A stretch of DNA of 64,000 bases from Verrucomicrobiota bacterium (GTDB lineage: Bacteria; Verrucomicrobiota; Verrucomicrobiia; Opitutales; Seribacteraceae): positions 50,217-114,216 of the forward strand of contig JAOLZO010000002.1 in assembly GCA_028343845.1 (NCBI GenBank). Reading direction: 5' to 3'. Numbering within the stretch: position 1 is the stretch's first letter; each line of letters opens with the position of its first letter. Made by a program: the position numbers and the translations under genes. Positions 26,219-34,605 of this stretch are shown here, piece by piece. The notes beneath the pieces were generated by a model. That model had not been told where the DNA came from. It saw nothing but the letters and a program-made list of their open reading frames with translations, and searched no databases.

Positions 26219-27733
26219 ATGGGAAAACCACGCAACGCGATCTCACCCACTCGAGAGGAAGATTACCCCGAGTGGTATCAACAAGTAGTCAAAGCTGCCG
26301 ACTTGGCAGAAAATACTCCGGTGCGGGGTTGTATGGTCATCAAGCCGTGGGGTTATGGAATTTGGGAAAACATCCGAGACTCTTTGGATACGATGTTCAA
26401 AAGTTCGGGGCATAAGAATGCCTATTTTCCACTTTTTATCCCTAAGAGCTTTCTTCAACGCGAAGCGGAGCATGTCGATGGTTTTGCCAAGGAGTGCGCG
26501 GTGGTTACTCATTCCCGCTTGGAGCCGGACGAAAAAGGCATTCTTCAACCTGCCGGGGAACTGGATGAACCACTGATTGTCCGTCCGACCTCCGAAACCA
26601 TTATCGGAGAGCTCTTTGCCCGCTGGGTTCAGTCCTATCGCGACCTCCCCCTGCTTATCAATCAGTGGGCGAACGTCGTGCGGTGGGAAATGAGGCCGCG
26701 TTTGTTTTTGCGCACGGCAGAATTCCTGTGGCAGGAAGGTCATACGGTTCACTCCACCGCGCAGGAGGCGTTGGAGGAAACCCGACTCATGCTTGATACC
26801 TATGCTCTCTTTGCTGAGGAATGGCTTGCCATGCCCGTTCTTCGAGGTGAGAAAACAGCGGCGGAGCGTTTTCCCGGAGCTGAGTCAACTCTTTGTATCG
26901 AAGCAATGATGCAAGACCGGAAGGCCCTTCAAGCCGGTACGTCCCATTTCCTCGGTCAGAACTTTTCAAAAGCCTGTGGAATCAAGTTTCAAGGAATAGA
27001 AGGGAAGGAAGAATTTGGATGGACCACTTCATGGGGTGTCTCAACTCGCCTGATTGGCGGGATGATCATGACCCATGCGGATGATGATGGCCTTGTCGTT
27101 CCCCCCAAGGTTGCACCAACTCACGTTGTAGTTCTTCCCGTTACTCCCAAGGAGGAATCCCGGGAGAAAGTTTTGGACGCCTGTAGGCAACTTGTGGAAA
27201 GACTTGAGGGGAAAACCTTTGCCGGTGCTCCCTTACGGGTGGAATTGGACGATCGTGATTTGCGAGGAGGGGAAAAATATTGGCAATGGGTGAAGAAGGG
27301 GATTCCCGTAACGGTGGAGATCGGACCCCGTGACCTTGATAATGCTACGGTGTTTGTTGGTCGAAGAGATCAAGGTGCCAAGCGAGAGGGAAATGATTGC
27401 GAAGCTTTTATCGGAGCCATCGAGCAAATGCTGGAAGATATCCAAAAGAATCTTTTTCAAAAAGCGCTCTCCTTTCGTGAGGAAAACACGAAGGTGATTG
27501 ATAGCAGGGATGAGCTCTATTCCTTCTTCACACCCTCGAACGCGCAGAAACCCGAAATCCACGGAGGTTTTGCTCTGGTTCACTGGGATCGTGATCCCAA
27601 GTGGGAGGAGCAACTCAAAAACGATCTCAAAGTAACGGTCCGTTGCATCCCTGACGAATCGGGCGACGAAGGAAACTGTATCTTCAGTGGGAATCCTAGT
27701 CCCGGACGTGTCGTGTTGGCAAAATCCTACTGA
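26219..27733 (+). CDS. proS: Proline--tRNA ligase, archaeal/eukaryal (type 3) form
   Basis: Class II aminoacyl-tRNA synthetase charging tRNA-Pro. Seen: motif-bearing core VRGCMVIKPWGYGIWENI, LIVRPTSETIIGELFARWVQSYRDLP, RWEMRPRLFLRTAEFLWQEGHT (motif 2), GWTTSWGVSTRLIGGMIMTHADDDGLVVPP (motif 3) and an anticodon-binding domain from about 300. At 504 residues with no 180-residue INS editing domain and with a C-terminal extension, it is the shorter eukaryote/archaea-like type found in some bacteria, so proofreading of Ala-tRNA-Pro would need a separate enzyme. ATG at 26219 with GGGAGG about 12 bases upstream. Followed 23 bases later by panC. Confidence 0.95.
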   Translation: MGKPRNAISPTREEDYPEWYQQVVKAADLAENTPVRGCMVIKPWGYGIWENIRDSLDTMFKSSGHKNAYFPLFIPKSFLQREAEHVDGFAKECAVVTHSRLEPDEKGILQPAGELDEPLIVRPTSETIIGELFARWVQSYRDLPLLINQWANVVRWEMRPRLFLRTAEFLWQEGHTVHSTAQEALEETRLMLDTYALFAEEWLAMPVLRGEKTAAERFPGAESTLCIEAMMQDRKALQAGTSHFLGQNFSKACGIKFQGIEGKEEFGWTTSWGVSTRLIGGMIMTHADDDGLVVPPKVAPTHVVVLPVTPKEESREKVLDACRQLVERLEGKTFAGAPLRVELDDRDLRGGEKYWQWVKKGIPVTVEIGPRDLDNATVFVGRRDQGAKREGNDCEAFIGAIEQMLEDIQKNLFQKALSFREENTKVIDSRDELYSFFTPSNAQKPEIHGGFALVHWDRDPKWEEQLKNDLKVTVRCIPDESGDEGNCIFSGNPSPGRVVLAKSY

Positions 27734-27756
27734 CCCTGTTTCTACTCATTTGAGCT

Positions 27757-28602
27757 GTGCGAGTCGTTTCCTCCATAAGCGAGATGCAATCCCTCAGCTG
27801 GGATCTCTGCAAGCAGGGGCAGACGATCGGCTTGGTGCCGACTATGGGGTATTTGCACGAGGGGCATTTGTCTTTGGTCGACCTGATCAAGCAACGGTGC
27901 GACTTCACCATCATGTCCATTTTTGTTAACCCCACTCAATTCGGTATCGGAGAGGATTTGGAAAAGTATCCTCGTGACTTGAATAGAGACCTCGAGTTGT
28001 GCAGAGATCGTGGAGTCGATTTGGTCTTTGCTCCGGAAGATGATGAAATGTATCGCCCCGAATACTCGACCTTCGTTCAGGAAGAGGAGGTGGGCAAAGG
28101 GCTCTGCGGGGTGTCCCGACCGGCTCATTTTCGAGGGGTTACGACTGTGTGTGCCAAGCTATTCAACCTTTGCAGACCCGATTGCGTTGCTTTCGGACAA
28201 AAGGATGCTCAGCAAGTGGTCGTTCTCAAGCGCATGGTACGGGATCTTGATTTCCCGATCCAGGTTTTGGTCGGTCCGATTGTTCGGGAACCCGATGGCT
28301 TGGCCATGAGTTCTCGTAATCAATACCTTGACCCCAAGCAGCGAGAAGGAGCATTGGTCTTGTACGAATCTATGTTGGCAGGTCGCAAAATTGTGGAAGA
28401 GAAAGAAGTAAGGAACGTCGAGCGGGTTAAGGCGGAGGTCATGGGAATCCTTACCGGCAGTTCGGTAATCCGCGTTAATTATGTTGAGATTGTGGATCGT
28501 TCGAACATGCGGCTGGAACGTGAAGTGCAACCTGGTAGATCTTTGATCGTGGTCGCAGCTTGGCTGAATGAAGTTAGGCTCATAGACAACCTTGCCCTTT
28601 GA
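27757..28602 (+). CDS. panC: Pantothenate synthetase
   Basis: Joins pantoate and beta-alanine using ATP to make pantothenate (vitamin B5). Seen: VPTMGYLHEGHLSLV (ATP HxGH motif), SIFVNPTQFGIGEDLEKYPRD (pantoate binding), FRGVTTVCAKLFN, CVAFGQKDAQQ, EPDGLAMSSRNQYL with the KMSKS-like MSSRN. Length of 281 residues is normal. GTG start at 27757. It is followed 21 bases later by nadB and then by a ketopantoate reductase gene, giving a cofactor-synthesis operon for pantothenate and NAD. Confidence 0.96.
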   Translation: MRVVSSISEMQSLSWDLCKQGQTIGLVPTMGYLHEGHLSLVDLIKQRCDFTIMSIFVNPTQFGIGEDLEKYPRDLNRDLELCRDRGVDLVFAPEDDEMYRPEYSTFVQEEEVGKGLCGVSRPAHFRGVTTVCAKLFNLCRPDCVAFGQKDAQQVVVLKRMVRDLDFPIQVLVGPIVREPDGLAMSSRNQYLDPKQREGALVLYESMLAGRKIVEEKEVRNVERVKAEVMGILTGSSVIRVNYVEIVDRSNMRLEREVQPGRSLIVVAAWLNEVRLIDNLAL

Positions 28603-28623
28603 TTCACAAATTTTTATCGAAAA

Positions 28624-30240
28624 ATGACCGCTAAAAAAAACAAGGCATACGATCTCGTTATAGTCGGTAGCGGAATTGCGGGACTAAGCTTTGCCTTGAA
28701 GGTTGCCCAGGCAGGCTTCCGGGTCGCTATTTTCACGAAGAAAGACAAGGCCGAATCCAATACCAACTACGCCCAAGGCGGGATTGCTGCGGTCACTTCG
28801 GCCGGTGATGATTTGGACAAGCACGTAAAGGATACCTTGGAGGCCGGTGATGGACTTTGTGATCCTCAGGTCGTTCATGAAATTTTGCGTGATGGTCCGG
28901 AGCGGATTAAGGATTTGATCGAGCTAGGGGTTGCCTTCTCAAGTTTGCAAGACGGTACTCCTTCCTTGGGTAAGGAAGGAGGCCATAGCGAGCGTCGGGT
29001 TCTTCATGTGAAGGACGTGACGGGAAAGGCAATTGAGGATGCCCTGCTTGCGAACATTGCCAAGCAGGGGGTCGAACTGTTTGAACACTTCTTTGCGATT
29101 GATCTAATCACCGCAAGCAAGGCGAGAAAGCTCGGAGTGAAAGTCAATGGAGAGGACGACCGTGTCCTCGGTCTTTATCTCTATGATGCCAACAAGGAAA
29201 AGGTCGTGACCGTGTCAGCGCCTGCAATCCTTATGGCTACGGGTGGTGCCGGGCAGACTTACCTGTACACGACAAACCCATCGATTGCGACCGGGGACGG
29301 ACTCGCCATGGCTTCCCGTTCCGGCTTGCCCGTGATGAACCTTGAGTTCATGCAGTTCCATCCCACGACCTTCCATTCCCTCGATGGCGATCGTTTTCTG
29401 ATTACCGAGGCGGTCCGGGGAGAGGGCGCCAAGTTGCTTGATGCCAAGGGCCGTTCTTTTCTGAAAAAATATCACCCGATGGCTGATTTGGCTCCTCGGG
29501 ACGTCGTTGCCCGGGCAATTGACCGGGAAATGAAGCGTTCCGGTTCCCCTTTCGTCCGATTGGACACGCCCTCGATGAAAGTCGATTTCCCGAAACGCTT
29601 TCCAAATGTCTACGAGAATTGCGTCAAACGGGGGGTTGACCCTCTGGAAAGAGCGATTCCCGTTGTTCCTGCTGCTCATTATACTTGCGGAGGTATTCCT
29701 ACGAAACTCGATTGCTCGACCAACCTCGATGGGCTTTATGCCTGTGGAGAGGTTGCCTGTACGGGACTGCATGGGGCGAACCGATTGGCGAGTAATTCCC
29801 TCTTGGAAGCAGTGGTCATGGCTCACCGGGGCGCCGAGGCGGTATGCTCTTTCCTCAGTAAGCGTAAGGATAAAAGGATTCATCTGCCTGACTGGGTGGA
29901 TGGGGACGTTCCTGCTTCGGACGAAAGGGTAGTGCTTTCTCACAACTTGGATGAACTAAAGAGAACGATGTGGGACTATGTGGGGATTGTCAGGTCAACT
30001 AGACGTTTGGAAAGAGCTCAGTCGAGAATCAAAAACCTGGTGCGTGAAATAAACGAATACTATTGGAACGCCCGGGTTGACCTTCCTCTTCTTGAGGTAC
30101 GCAACCTGGTCTGCGTTGCCGAGTTGATCGTCCGCTCGGCTCTCCGCCGCAAAGAGAGCCGGGGACTTCATTATACATTGGATTATCCTGATTTGGCTGA
30201 TACGCCTGAAGATACGCTGGTCCGTCCGGTAAGGAGGTAA
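28624..30240 (+). CDS. nadB: L-aspartate oxidase
   Basis: FAD enzyme oxidising L-aspartate to iminoaspartate, first step of bacterial NAD synthesis; also runs with fumarate as acceptor. Seen: FAD-binding VIVGSGIAGLSFALKVA, the Asn/Gln-rich TNYAQGGIAAV, HVKDVTGKAIEDALL, LMATGGAGQTYLYTTNP, MEFMQFHPTTFH-type motif (MNLEFMQFHPT), RGEGAKLLDAKG, HYTCGGIPTKLDCSTN, and GLYACGEVACTGLHGANRLASNSLLEA. C-terminal helical domain with RSALRRKESRGLHY confirms NadB/succinate dehydrogenase type; the lack of a membrane partner gene favours NadB. 538 residues, between panC and panE. Confidence 0.95.
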   Translation: MTAKKNKAYDLVIVGSGIAGLSFALKVAQAGFRVAIFTKKDKAESNTNYAQGGIAAVTSAGDDLDKHVKDTLEAGDGLCDPQVVHEILRDGPERIKDLIELGVAFSSLQDGTPSLGKEGGHSERRVLHVKDVTGKAIEDALLANIAKQGVELFEHFFAIDLITASKARKLGVKVNGEDDRVLGLYLYDANKEKVVTVSAPAILMATGGAGQTYLYTTNPSIATGDGLAMASRSGLPVMNLEFMQFHPTTFHSLDGDRFLITEAVRGEGAKLLDAKGRSFLKKYHPMADLAPRDVVARAIDREMKRSGSPFVRLDTPSMKVDFPKRFPNVYENCVKRGVDPLERAIPVVPAAHYTCGGIPTKLDCSTNLDGLYACGEVACTGLHGANRLASNSLLEAVVMAHRGAEAVCSFLSKRKDKRIHLPDWVDGDVPASDERVVLSHNLDELKRTMWDYVGIVRSTRRLERAQSRIKNLVREINEYYWNARVDLPLLEVRNLVCVAELIVRSALRRKESRGLHYTLDYPDLADTPEDTLVRPVRR

Positions 30241-30245
30241 GAGGC

Positions 30246-31181
30246 GTGGGGAAATCTCTTGGTAAAGTCGCTTTGGTAGGACCAGGCGCAGTCGGTGGAT
30301 TTTATGGTGGGATGCTTGCCAACTCCGGGGTAGAGCTAAGCTTTCTATTTCGCAGTACTTACGAGGCTGTCCGCCAAAAAGGTTTGTTTTTGGTACACCA
30401 TCAAGAGGATGGTCGAGAGGAAAGAGTGGATCCATTGCAACTTTATAAGGATCCTTCTGCGATCGGGGTTTGTGATTGGGTCATTGTCGCGGTCAAATCA
30501 ACCGCGAACGGGAAGCTCGAAGAAATTCTTTCCCCTTTGGTTGGCGAGCAGACCCGGTTTCTTACCCTCCAGAACGGGATTGGCAACGTAGAGAATTTAG
30601 CTGGTTTTTTTGGCCGTCACCGAACCATCTTGGCCGGACTATGCTTTACTTGCATTAATCGAACCGAAGCAAACCGCATTGAGAGTCTTTTGCCTGGATA
30701 TGTGCAGTTCGGGCAGTATGGATCGTCTTTAAACCAAGAAGCGGAGCACATGGTTCGCGCTTTTGAAGAGGCAAACGTTAACGTAAAGAGAGTTGATTCG
30801 TTGGATGAGGCACTTTGGAGAAAGTTGTGTTGGAACATACCTTTTAACGGTCTGTCCATCGCGTGCGGTGGCATCACGACCGATCAAATTCTGTCCAATC
30901 CACCATATCGAGCGCGAGCGCTTCGATTGATGCAGGAAATTCAAGCAGGGGCCCTTGCTTATGGTATCGGAATCGAAGAATCTTTCTTGGACAGACAATT
31001 TTCTTTGACCGAACCGATGGGAGCATATCGTCCCTCCAGCTTGATCGATTACCTCGAAGGCAAACCTGTGGAAGTGGAAACGATTTGGGGGGTTCCGTTA
31101 CGCAGAGCCTTGTCCAAGGGAGTTGTGATGGACGAGCTAACGTATTTGTATGATGAGCTCAGTTCCTTGACCAAGAGCTAA
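30246..31181 (+). CDS. panE: 2-dehydropantoate 2-reductase (ketopantoate reductase)
   Basis: NADPH-dependent reduction of ketopantoate to pantoate, the substrate of PanC two genes upstream. Seen: N-terminal Rossmann loop VALVGPGAVGGFYGGMLA, WVIVAVKSTANGKL, TLQNGIGNVENL, and the catalytic Lys in ALWRKLCWNIPFNGLSIACG. C-terminal helical domain ends with SLIDYLEGKPVEVETIWG, typical of the family. GTG start at 30246, only 5 bases after nadB, with the ribosome site (AGGAGG-like AAGGAGGT) inside the end of nadB. 311 residues. Confidence 0.93.
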   Translation: MGKSLGKVALVGPGAVGGFYGGMLANSGVELSFLFRSTYEAVRQKGLFLVHHQEDGREERVDPLQLYKDPSAIGVCDWVIVAVKSTANGKLEEILSPLVGEQTRFLTLQNGIGNVENLAGFFGRHRTILAGLCFTCINRTEANRIESLLPGYVQFGQYGSSLNQEAEHMVRAFEEANVNVKRVDSLDEALWRKLCWNIPFNGLSIACGGITTDQILSNPPYRARALRLMQEIQAGALAYGIGIEESFLDRQFSLTEPMGAYRPSSLIDYLEGKPVEVETIWGVPLRRALSKGVVMDELTYLYDELSSLTKS

Positions 31182-31192
31182 GCTTATTTACA

Positions 31193-31615
31193 TCATATCT
31201 TAGGTGGTGCGGAAGGAGGAGGTTCGTCTGGTGGGAGCGGAGGAGGAGCTTCGGGAGGTTGACCGGGGTTCCATGGCAGGTCATTTCTTAGGTAACGGTT
31301 GGATTCTTCGACAATCCCGCTAAAAAAAAGATTTAGCATCGGGTGAACAACGGGATCTCCCGAAAGGTCGGGCTTGAGGTTTGACTGAGCGGCATAAGTG
31401 GTCTCATGGGTACCATCTACCAAAACATGATACCAGGGCTGTTCTCTGTCAGGTTGCGTTTGGTTTGAAAGATACCAAGCGTCAGGAGCTTGGCAGGAAG
31501 AATCTGCCTCTACGACGACTCCGCGATACTCGTATGTCCGATGTATGATTACCTGTCCATCTTGAAAAATTGCGTGGGGCGGTTTGGGGGAGAAGCCTTC
31601 GTTGAGGTTAATCAT
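31193..31615 (-). CDS. HspQ/YccV-like protein with proline-rich tail
   Basis: Belongs to the HspQ/YccV fold (hemimethylated DNA-binding/heat-shock protein HspQ). Seen: VIIHRTYEYRGVVVEADSSC, WYHVLVDGTHETTYAAQSNL and HPMLNLFF, which match the core repeat of the family. In Enterobacteria HspQ is a specificity factor for Lon; eukaryotic relatives are fused to F-box or SCF-linked proteins. The 140-residue protein carries a 25-residue C-terminal extension of Pro and Glu/Asp (PPEAPPPLPPDEPPPSAPP) that is absent from E. coli HspQ. Stop at 31193, convergent with panE. Confidence 0.8.
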   Translation of the reverse strand: MINLNEGFSPKPPHAIFQDGQVIIHRTYEYRGVVVEADSSCQAPDAWYLSNQTQPDREQPWYHVLVDGTHETTYAAQSNLKPDLSGDPVVHPMLNLFFSGIVEESNRYLRNDLPWNPGQPPEAPPPLPPDEPPPSAPPKI

Positions 31616-31638
31616 TTCAACAAATTATTTTTGGGCAT

Positions 31639-31671
31639 AAAAAAAGGAGCCGCTCGAAAACGAGCGGCTCC
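31639..31671 (-). terminator. Rho-independent terminator of the porin gene
   Basis: GGAGCCGCTCG, loop AAAA, CGAGCGGCTCC: a perfect 11-pair GC-rich stem at 31646-31671, with seven A at 31639-31645 that become a T-run on the minus strand. It lies 30 bases after the porin stop. Confidence 0.9.
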
Positions 31672-31700
31672 TAAAGTAAAACTCTGACTAGTACCTAAAC

Positions 31701-32636
31701 TTAGAAAGTGTAGGTAAGCTCAAGAGCGATCTCGTTTGAATCAACTCCGCCATCGACATTGATGTCGCTGTACTCGAGGATAGCACCCAAGGACTCAGTG
31801 AGAGCGTAGTTAGGAGCAATCGTGAGCCGGTCGGTGTCAGCGTTAGCGGTAGCCTCGTAAGAGCTGTAACGAAGGGCAACACCGAGCTTGTCGGAAACGT
31901 CGTAATCAACGAGGTACATGGTCGCAACCAAGTCAGCGGTAGCCGTATCACGTTGAGTGTACTCAGCACCGAGCAATGCCTTGCCTATGACATAGGTGGC
32001 GTTAACGTTAGTCACGTCAACTTCGGCAGCGGCGGTAGCTTCGTTGCTCGCCAAGTAACCGAGACCCAAGTTGAGATTCTCAACTCCGGTGTATGCAATA
32101 GCAACTGCGACGTCAGCATCGTTTGCTGAAAGGTTGGCGGATGCAGCGTTCTCGATGGAAACCCCGATAGCCCATGCCTCAGCTGCATAAGAAACAGTGA
32201 TTCCCTCTACGACGTTGTTATCTACGTCACCGAGGTTGAAATCATTGTTGTAAGCACGAGAAACCGTGTAGAGACCGGCTGGATCTTCACGCTCGAGACC
32301 GATTGCACGACCATAGCGTCCAAGGGTGAAGGAAACACCGTTTTCCAAGCTGTAGGTGAAGTGCGCTTGCTCGATGTCGAGCGAATCGCCGCCTCCAGCA
32401 CCAGGAGCGTTGGAGTCAACGTGCAACTCACCGGATACGGAGCCTACGTTGAAGAGGAAATTAACTTCCACTTCGTCGAGACCGAGCTCGGCACTCTTAG
32501 CACCGGTATCGGGATCAGATTGTTTTGCAGAACCATCGATGAAACCATTGATGGAGAGATTTTCGTTGATTTCGATAGCGGAAACGGATCCCACCAAACC
32601 GAAAGCAACCAGCATAGCTAGTATTTTGTTTTTCAT
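31701..32636 (-). CDS. Porin-like outer-membrane beta-barrel protein
   Basis: Outer-membrane channel or barrel of about 290 mature residues. Seen: cleavable signal peptide (VGSVSA, residue 20), alternating strands all along, typical porin loops rich in Asp, Ala and Asn, LGRYGRAIGLEREDPAGLY in the interior, and terminal LELTYTF with Phe. Codon use is strongly regular and a strong terminator follows, both suggesting high expression. It has its own promoter at 32703-32730 and a long leader with a palindrome and GTTT repeats. Resembles OmpL/BBP2-type putative porins; the solute is unknown. Confidence 0.85.
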   Translation of the reverse strand: MKNKILAMLVAFGLVGSVSAIEINENLSINGFIDGSAKQSDPDTGAKSAELGLDEVEVNFLFNVGSVSGELHVDSNAPGAGGGDSLDIEQAHFTYSLENGVSFTLGRYGRAIGLEREDPAGLYTVSRAYNNDFNLGDVDNNVVEGITVSYAAEAWAIGVSIENAASANLSANDADVAVAIAYTGVENLNLGLGYLASNEATAAAEVDVTNVNATYVIGKALLGAEYTQRDTATADLVATMYLVDYDVSDKLGVALRYSSYEATANADTDRLTIAPNYALTESLGAILEYSDINVDGGVDSNEIALELTYTF

Positions 32637-32640
32637 TGTA

Positions 32641-32660
32641 GTTTGTTTGTTTGTTTGTTT
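32641..32660 (-). repeat. Tetranucleotide repeat (AAAC x5) in the porin leader
   Basis: Five perfect GTTT units on the plus strand read AAAC on the coding strand and end 4 bases before the porin ATG, exactly where a Shine-Dalgarno sequence would be expected; none is present. Tetranucleotide tracts of this kind are prone to slippage. Confidence 0.85.
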
Positions 32661-32673
32661 TAGGTAACCTAAA
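32659..32673. promoter_or_regulatory. Perfect 15-base palindrome in the porin leader
   Basis: TTTAGGT-A-ACCTAAA, a 7-1-7 inverted repeat, lies between the predicted promoter and the AAAC repeat. It could be an operator or a small RNA hairpin controlling porin expression. Confidence 0.45.
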
Positions 32674-32702
32674 TGATCTATTCGTTAGAATAAATCGATT
32701 TC

Positions 32703-32730
32703 ATCCTACCATATGATGGACAAAAGTCAA
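32703..32730 (-). promoter_or_regulatory. Sigma-70-type promoter of the porin gene
   Basis: On the minus strand TTGACT (32730-32725), 16-base spacer, TAGGAT (32708-32703). The transcript would start near 32696 with a leader of about 60 bases. Confidence 0.55.
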
Positions 32731-32746
32731 TCGGTTATTAAATAAA

Positions 32747-32807
32747 GGGCACCCCTTTTTTTAAAGGGGAAAACGGACCTCTTCAACTCCATTAAAGAGG
32801 GGTTTTA
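32747..32807 (-). terminator. Tandem hairpins downstream of the BamE-like gene
   Basis: Two stems follow each other on the minus strand: CCTCTT/AAGAGG and CCCCTTT/AAAGGGG, the first followed by TTTTCCCC. They lie just past the stop at 32813 and before the porin promoter, so they probably end transcription from the upstream gene. The T-run is imperfect. Confidence 0.5.
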
Positions 32808-32812
32808 TGACC

Positions 32813-33352
32813 TTATTTAAAAGGAGATTCGAAGGAAATCACCCGGTCTCTGAAAAAGCGGACTTCACCCTTTTCTTCGATGCCATCGGCATTCAAATCA
32901 CCCTCGTAATGGAAAATTCTGTCTAACCGCGGGTCCAGCGAGAGTTTCATTCTGCTAGGCTTTCCCAAAAGTTTGCGCACCTTGAATTCGGTTAGGTTTC
33001 TACGCATCCCAGTCCAAGTTTCCTCCCTCGTCCATGCACCGGAGGCTTTGGTCTCCTCGCTTTTCAACTGAATTCTCAACTTGTCGATGAAAGATTTTTT
33101 TTCATCAGAGTTTTGAGGCAGGGTAATGGCTTGCGTTGCAGTCTTGGCATCCTTTGCGACTTGTTGAACTGCCTGAATCTCCTTTTTGGCTTCAGCACTG
33201 GCGTTCTCGAGCTTGGAAACCCGCTCCTCCAGCCCATTCACTTTGGTAAGTATGAGATCGAGTTTGCGGGAGAGATCGGCGTTTGAAACCGTTTCTTGGG
33301 CAAAAAGAGTGGAAAAGCTAAAAAGTAAGGTTGAGAAGATGATTGATTTCAT
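32813..33352 (-). CDS. Exported coiled-coil protein with BamE/SmpA-like end
   Basis: Hypothetical protein of 179 residues with a signal peptide (FSTLFA-QE, about residue 18), a coiled coil at about 25-75 (LSRKLDLILTKVNGLEERVSKLEN), and a C-terminal domain from about 115: RKLLGKPSRMKLSL, RIFHYEGDLNADGIEEKGEVRFFRDRVISF. The pattern LGKPS...WxY...GxVxFxxxRV resembles the BamE/SmpA fold, which in other bacteria supports outer-membrane protein assembly. Here Ala-rich coiled coil and a DxNxDG loop are added. The resemblance is my inference. It stands alone between holA and the porin. Confidence 0.65.
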   Translation of the reverse strand: MKSIIFSTLLFSFSTLFAQETVSNADLSRKLDLILTKVNGLEERVSKLENASAEAKKEIQAVQQVAKDAKTATQAITLPQNSDEKKSFIDKLRIQLKSEETKASGAWTREETWTGMRRNLTEFKVRKLLGKPSRMKLSLDPRLDRIFHYEGDLNADGIEEKGEVRFFRDRVISFESPFK

Positions 33353-33485
33353 GAGAATCTACTGTTGGAAGGGGGAAAGTGAGGCAAGGCAAAAGAATGA
33401 AATCCTCAGATGTAAAGATTTTACAGCTGATTTTTCTTTTTCGCAAATAATTTACTAGCAGTTGTTTAACTCCGATTCAGGGCGC

Positions 33486-34583
33486 TTACTTGCCCGAGAG
33501 GGTTCGGATGGCAAGATCTTTGAATATGTTCACTTGTAGTTCCCGTGGTTGAACGAGGAGTTGCTCGAAAGCTTCGAGGAGGGCTGATTGAAGATCGATC
33601 AGTTTGCGGGTGTTGAATTTTTTAACGATGGGGAGAAGTCGCCCTAAAAACCACGGATTTTGAGAGAAAAGGTTGAGGGTCGACTTCTCCCCGGAATCGG
33701 AAAAGTGATGGGCATGCTTGCGACCGAGTTGTTCAAGCTTTTCCTTGCTCAGCCTCTGATTCGGATCGATTTCCCCACCATCTGCAAGGACGCGCAGTTG
33801 GATGAGCAATCGATTCCGGTTTTGCAGGGTACTAAGCAGGGGACGGGCGTCCTTTGCGTGAAAAAAATGACGCTCAATGGCATCGAGAGCCCACTGTAGG
33901 TCGTTTGAGAAGAAAGCTTCCGAAGCCTCAAAGAAATCCCCTTCTCCGAAATCTGGAACTATTTCATTAATAAGGGTTTCAGTTACTGGAGTTGTGTCCT
34001 TTCCGACATAGGATGCGAGTTTTCGGGTTTCTTCGGCTCCCAGCCTTGAGTGGCCTCCTATTTTACCCGCAAGAAATTCGATGGCTCCGTTTTCGAAGGT
34101 TATGCCGCATTCTTGGGCCGTTTCCTCAACGATGCGTCGAAATGATACGTCTTCCTTCTCTTGCTTCGCGACGTCCTCGTATGCCGAGCTTTTCTGTAAC
34201 CATTTGATGAACTGGTGGCTGCGGTGAACGGGGCTGGCGGATATGATGAGTTTTGCCTCCCCGAGATTCTCGAGGAACGGTTTGCAGGACTCAAGGGCTT
34301 CCTTGGAGCCTTGAGCCGCTCCGGTTTTGGATTGGTTAAGAAAATTCGCTTCGTTTATCCATACGAGTTTTCCACCCCCAAAAAGAGATAGGGTTTGGCA
34401 GGCTGACTTGGCTTCCCTGAGAATTCTTTCGACGTCCTCGACCCGATCGGCTCTTCCGTCAATGATTTCGCGCGAAAGATCGTCAGGAAAAGATTCGGCC
34501 AATTCGTCGAAAATCTCCTGAGCTCTTTGTCGGACGATAAAGTCATCGTCACCGAGGACCGCATGGAGGGAATCGGAGGACAT
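33486..34583 (-). CDS. holA: DNA polymerase III delta subunit
   Basis: Clamp-loader subunit that opens the beta clamp during replication. Seen: N-terminal GDDDFIVRQRAQEIFDEL, the LSLFGGGKLVWI clamp-binding segment (residues about 65-75), AKLIISASPVHRSHQFIKWL, FLAGKIGGHSRLGAEETRKLASYVG and the C-terminal collar domain ending VNIFKDLAIRTLSGK. Length of 365 residues is typical. ATG at 34583, 22 bases after the cinA stop, so the two are co-transcribed. Confidence 0.92.
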   Translation of the reverse strand: MSSDSLHAVLGDDDFIVRQRAQEIFDELAESFPDDLSREIIDGRADRVEDVERILREAKSACQTLSLFGGGKLVWINEANFLNQSKTGAAQGSKEALESCKPFLENLGEAKLIISASPVHRSHQFIKWLQKSSAYEDVAKQEKEDVSFRRIVEETAQECGITFENGAIEFLAGKIGGHSRLGAEETRKLASYVGKDTTPVTETLINEIVPDFGEGDFFEASEAFFSNDLQWALDAIERHFFHAKDARPLLSTLQNRNRLLIQLRVLADGGEIDPNQRLSKEKLEQLGRKHAHHFSDSGEKSTLNLFSQNPWFLGRLLPIVKKFNTRKLIDLQSALLEAFEQLLVQPRELQVNIFKDLAIRTLSGK

Positions 34584-34605
34584 CGGAGTGAGAATGCAGG
34601 GGAAT

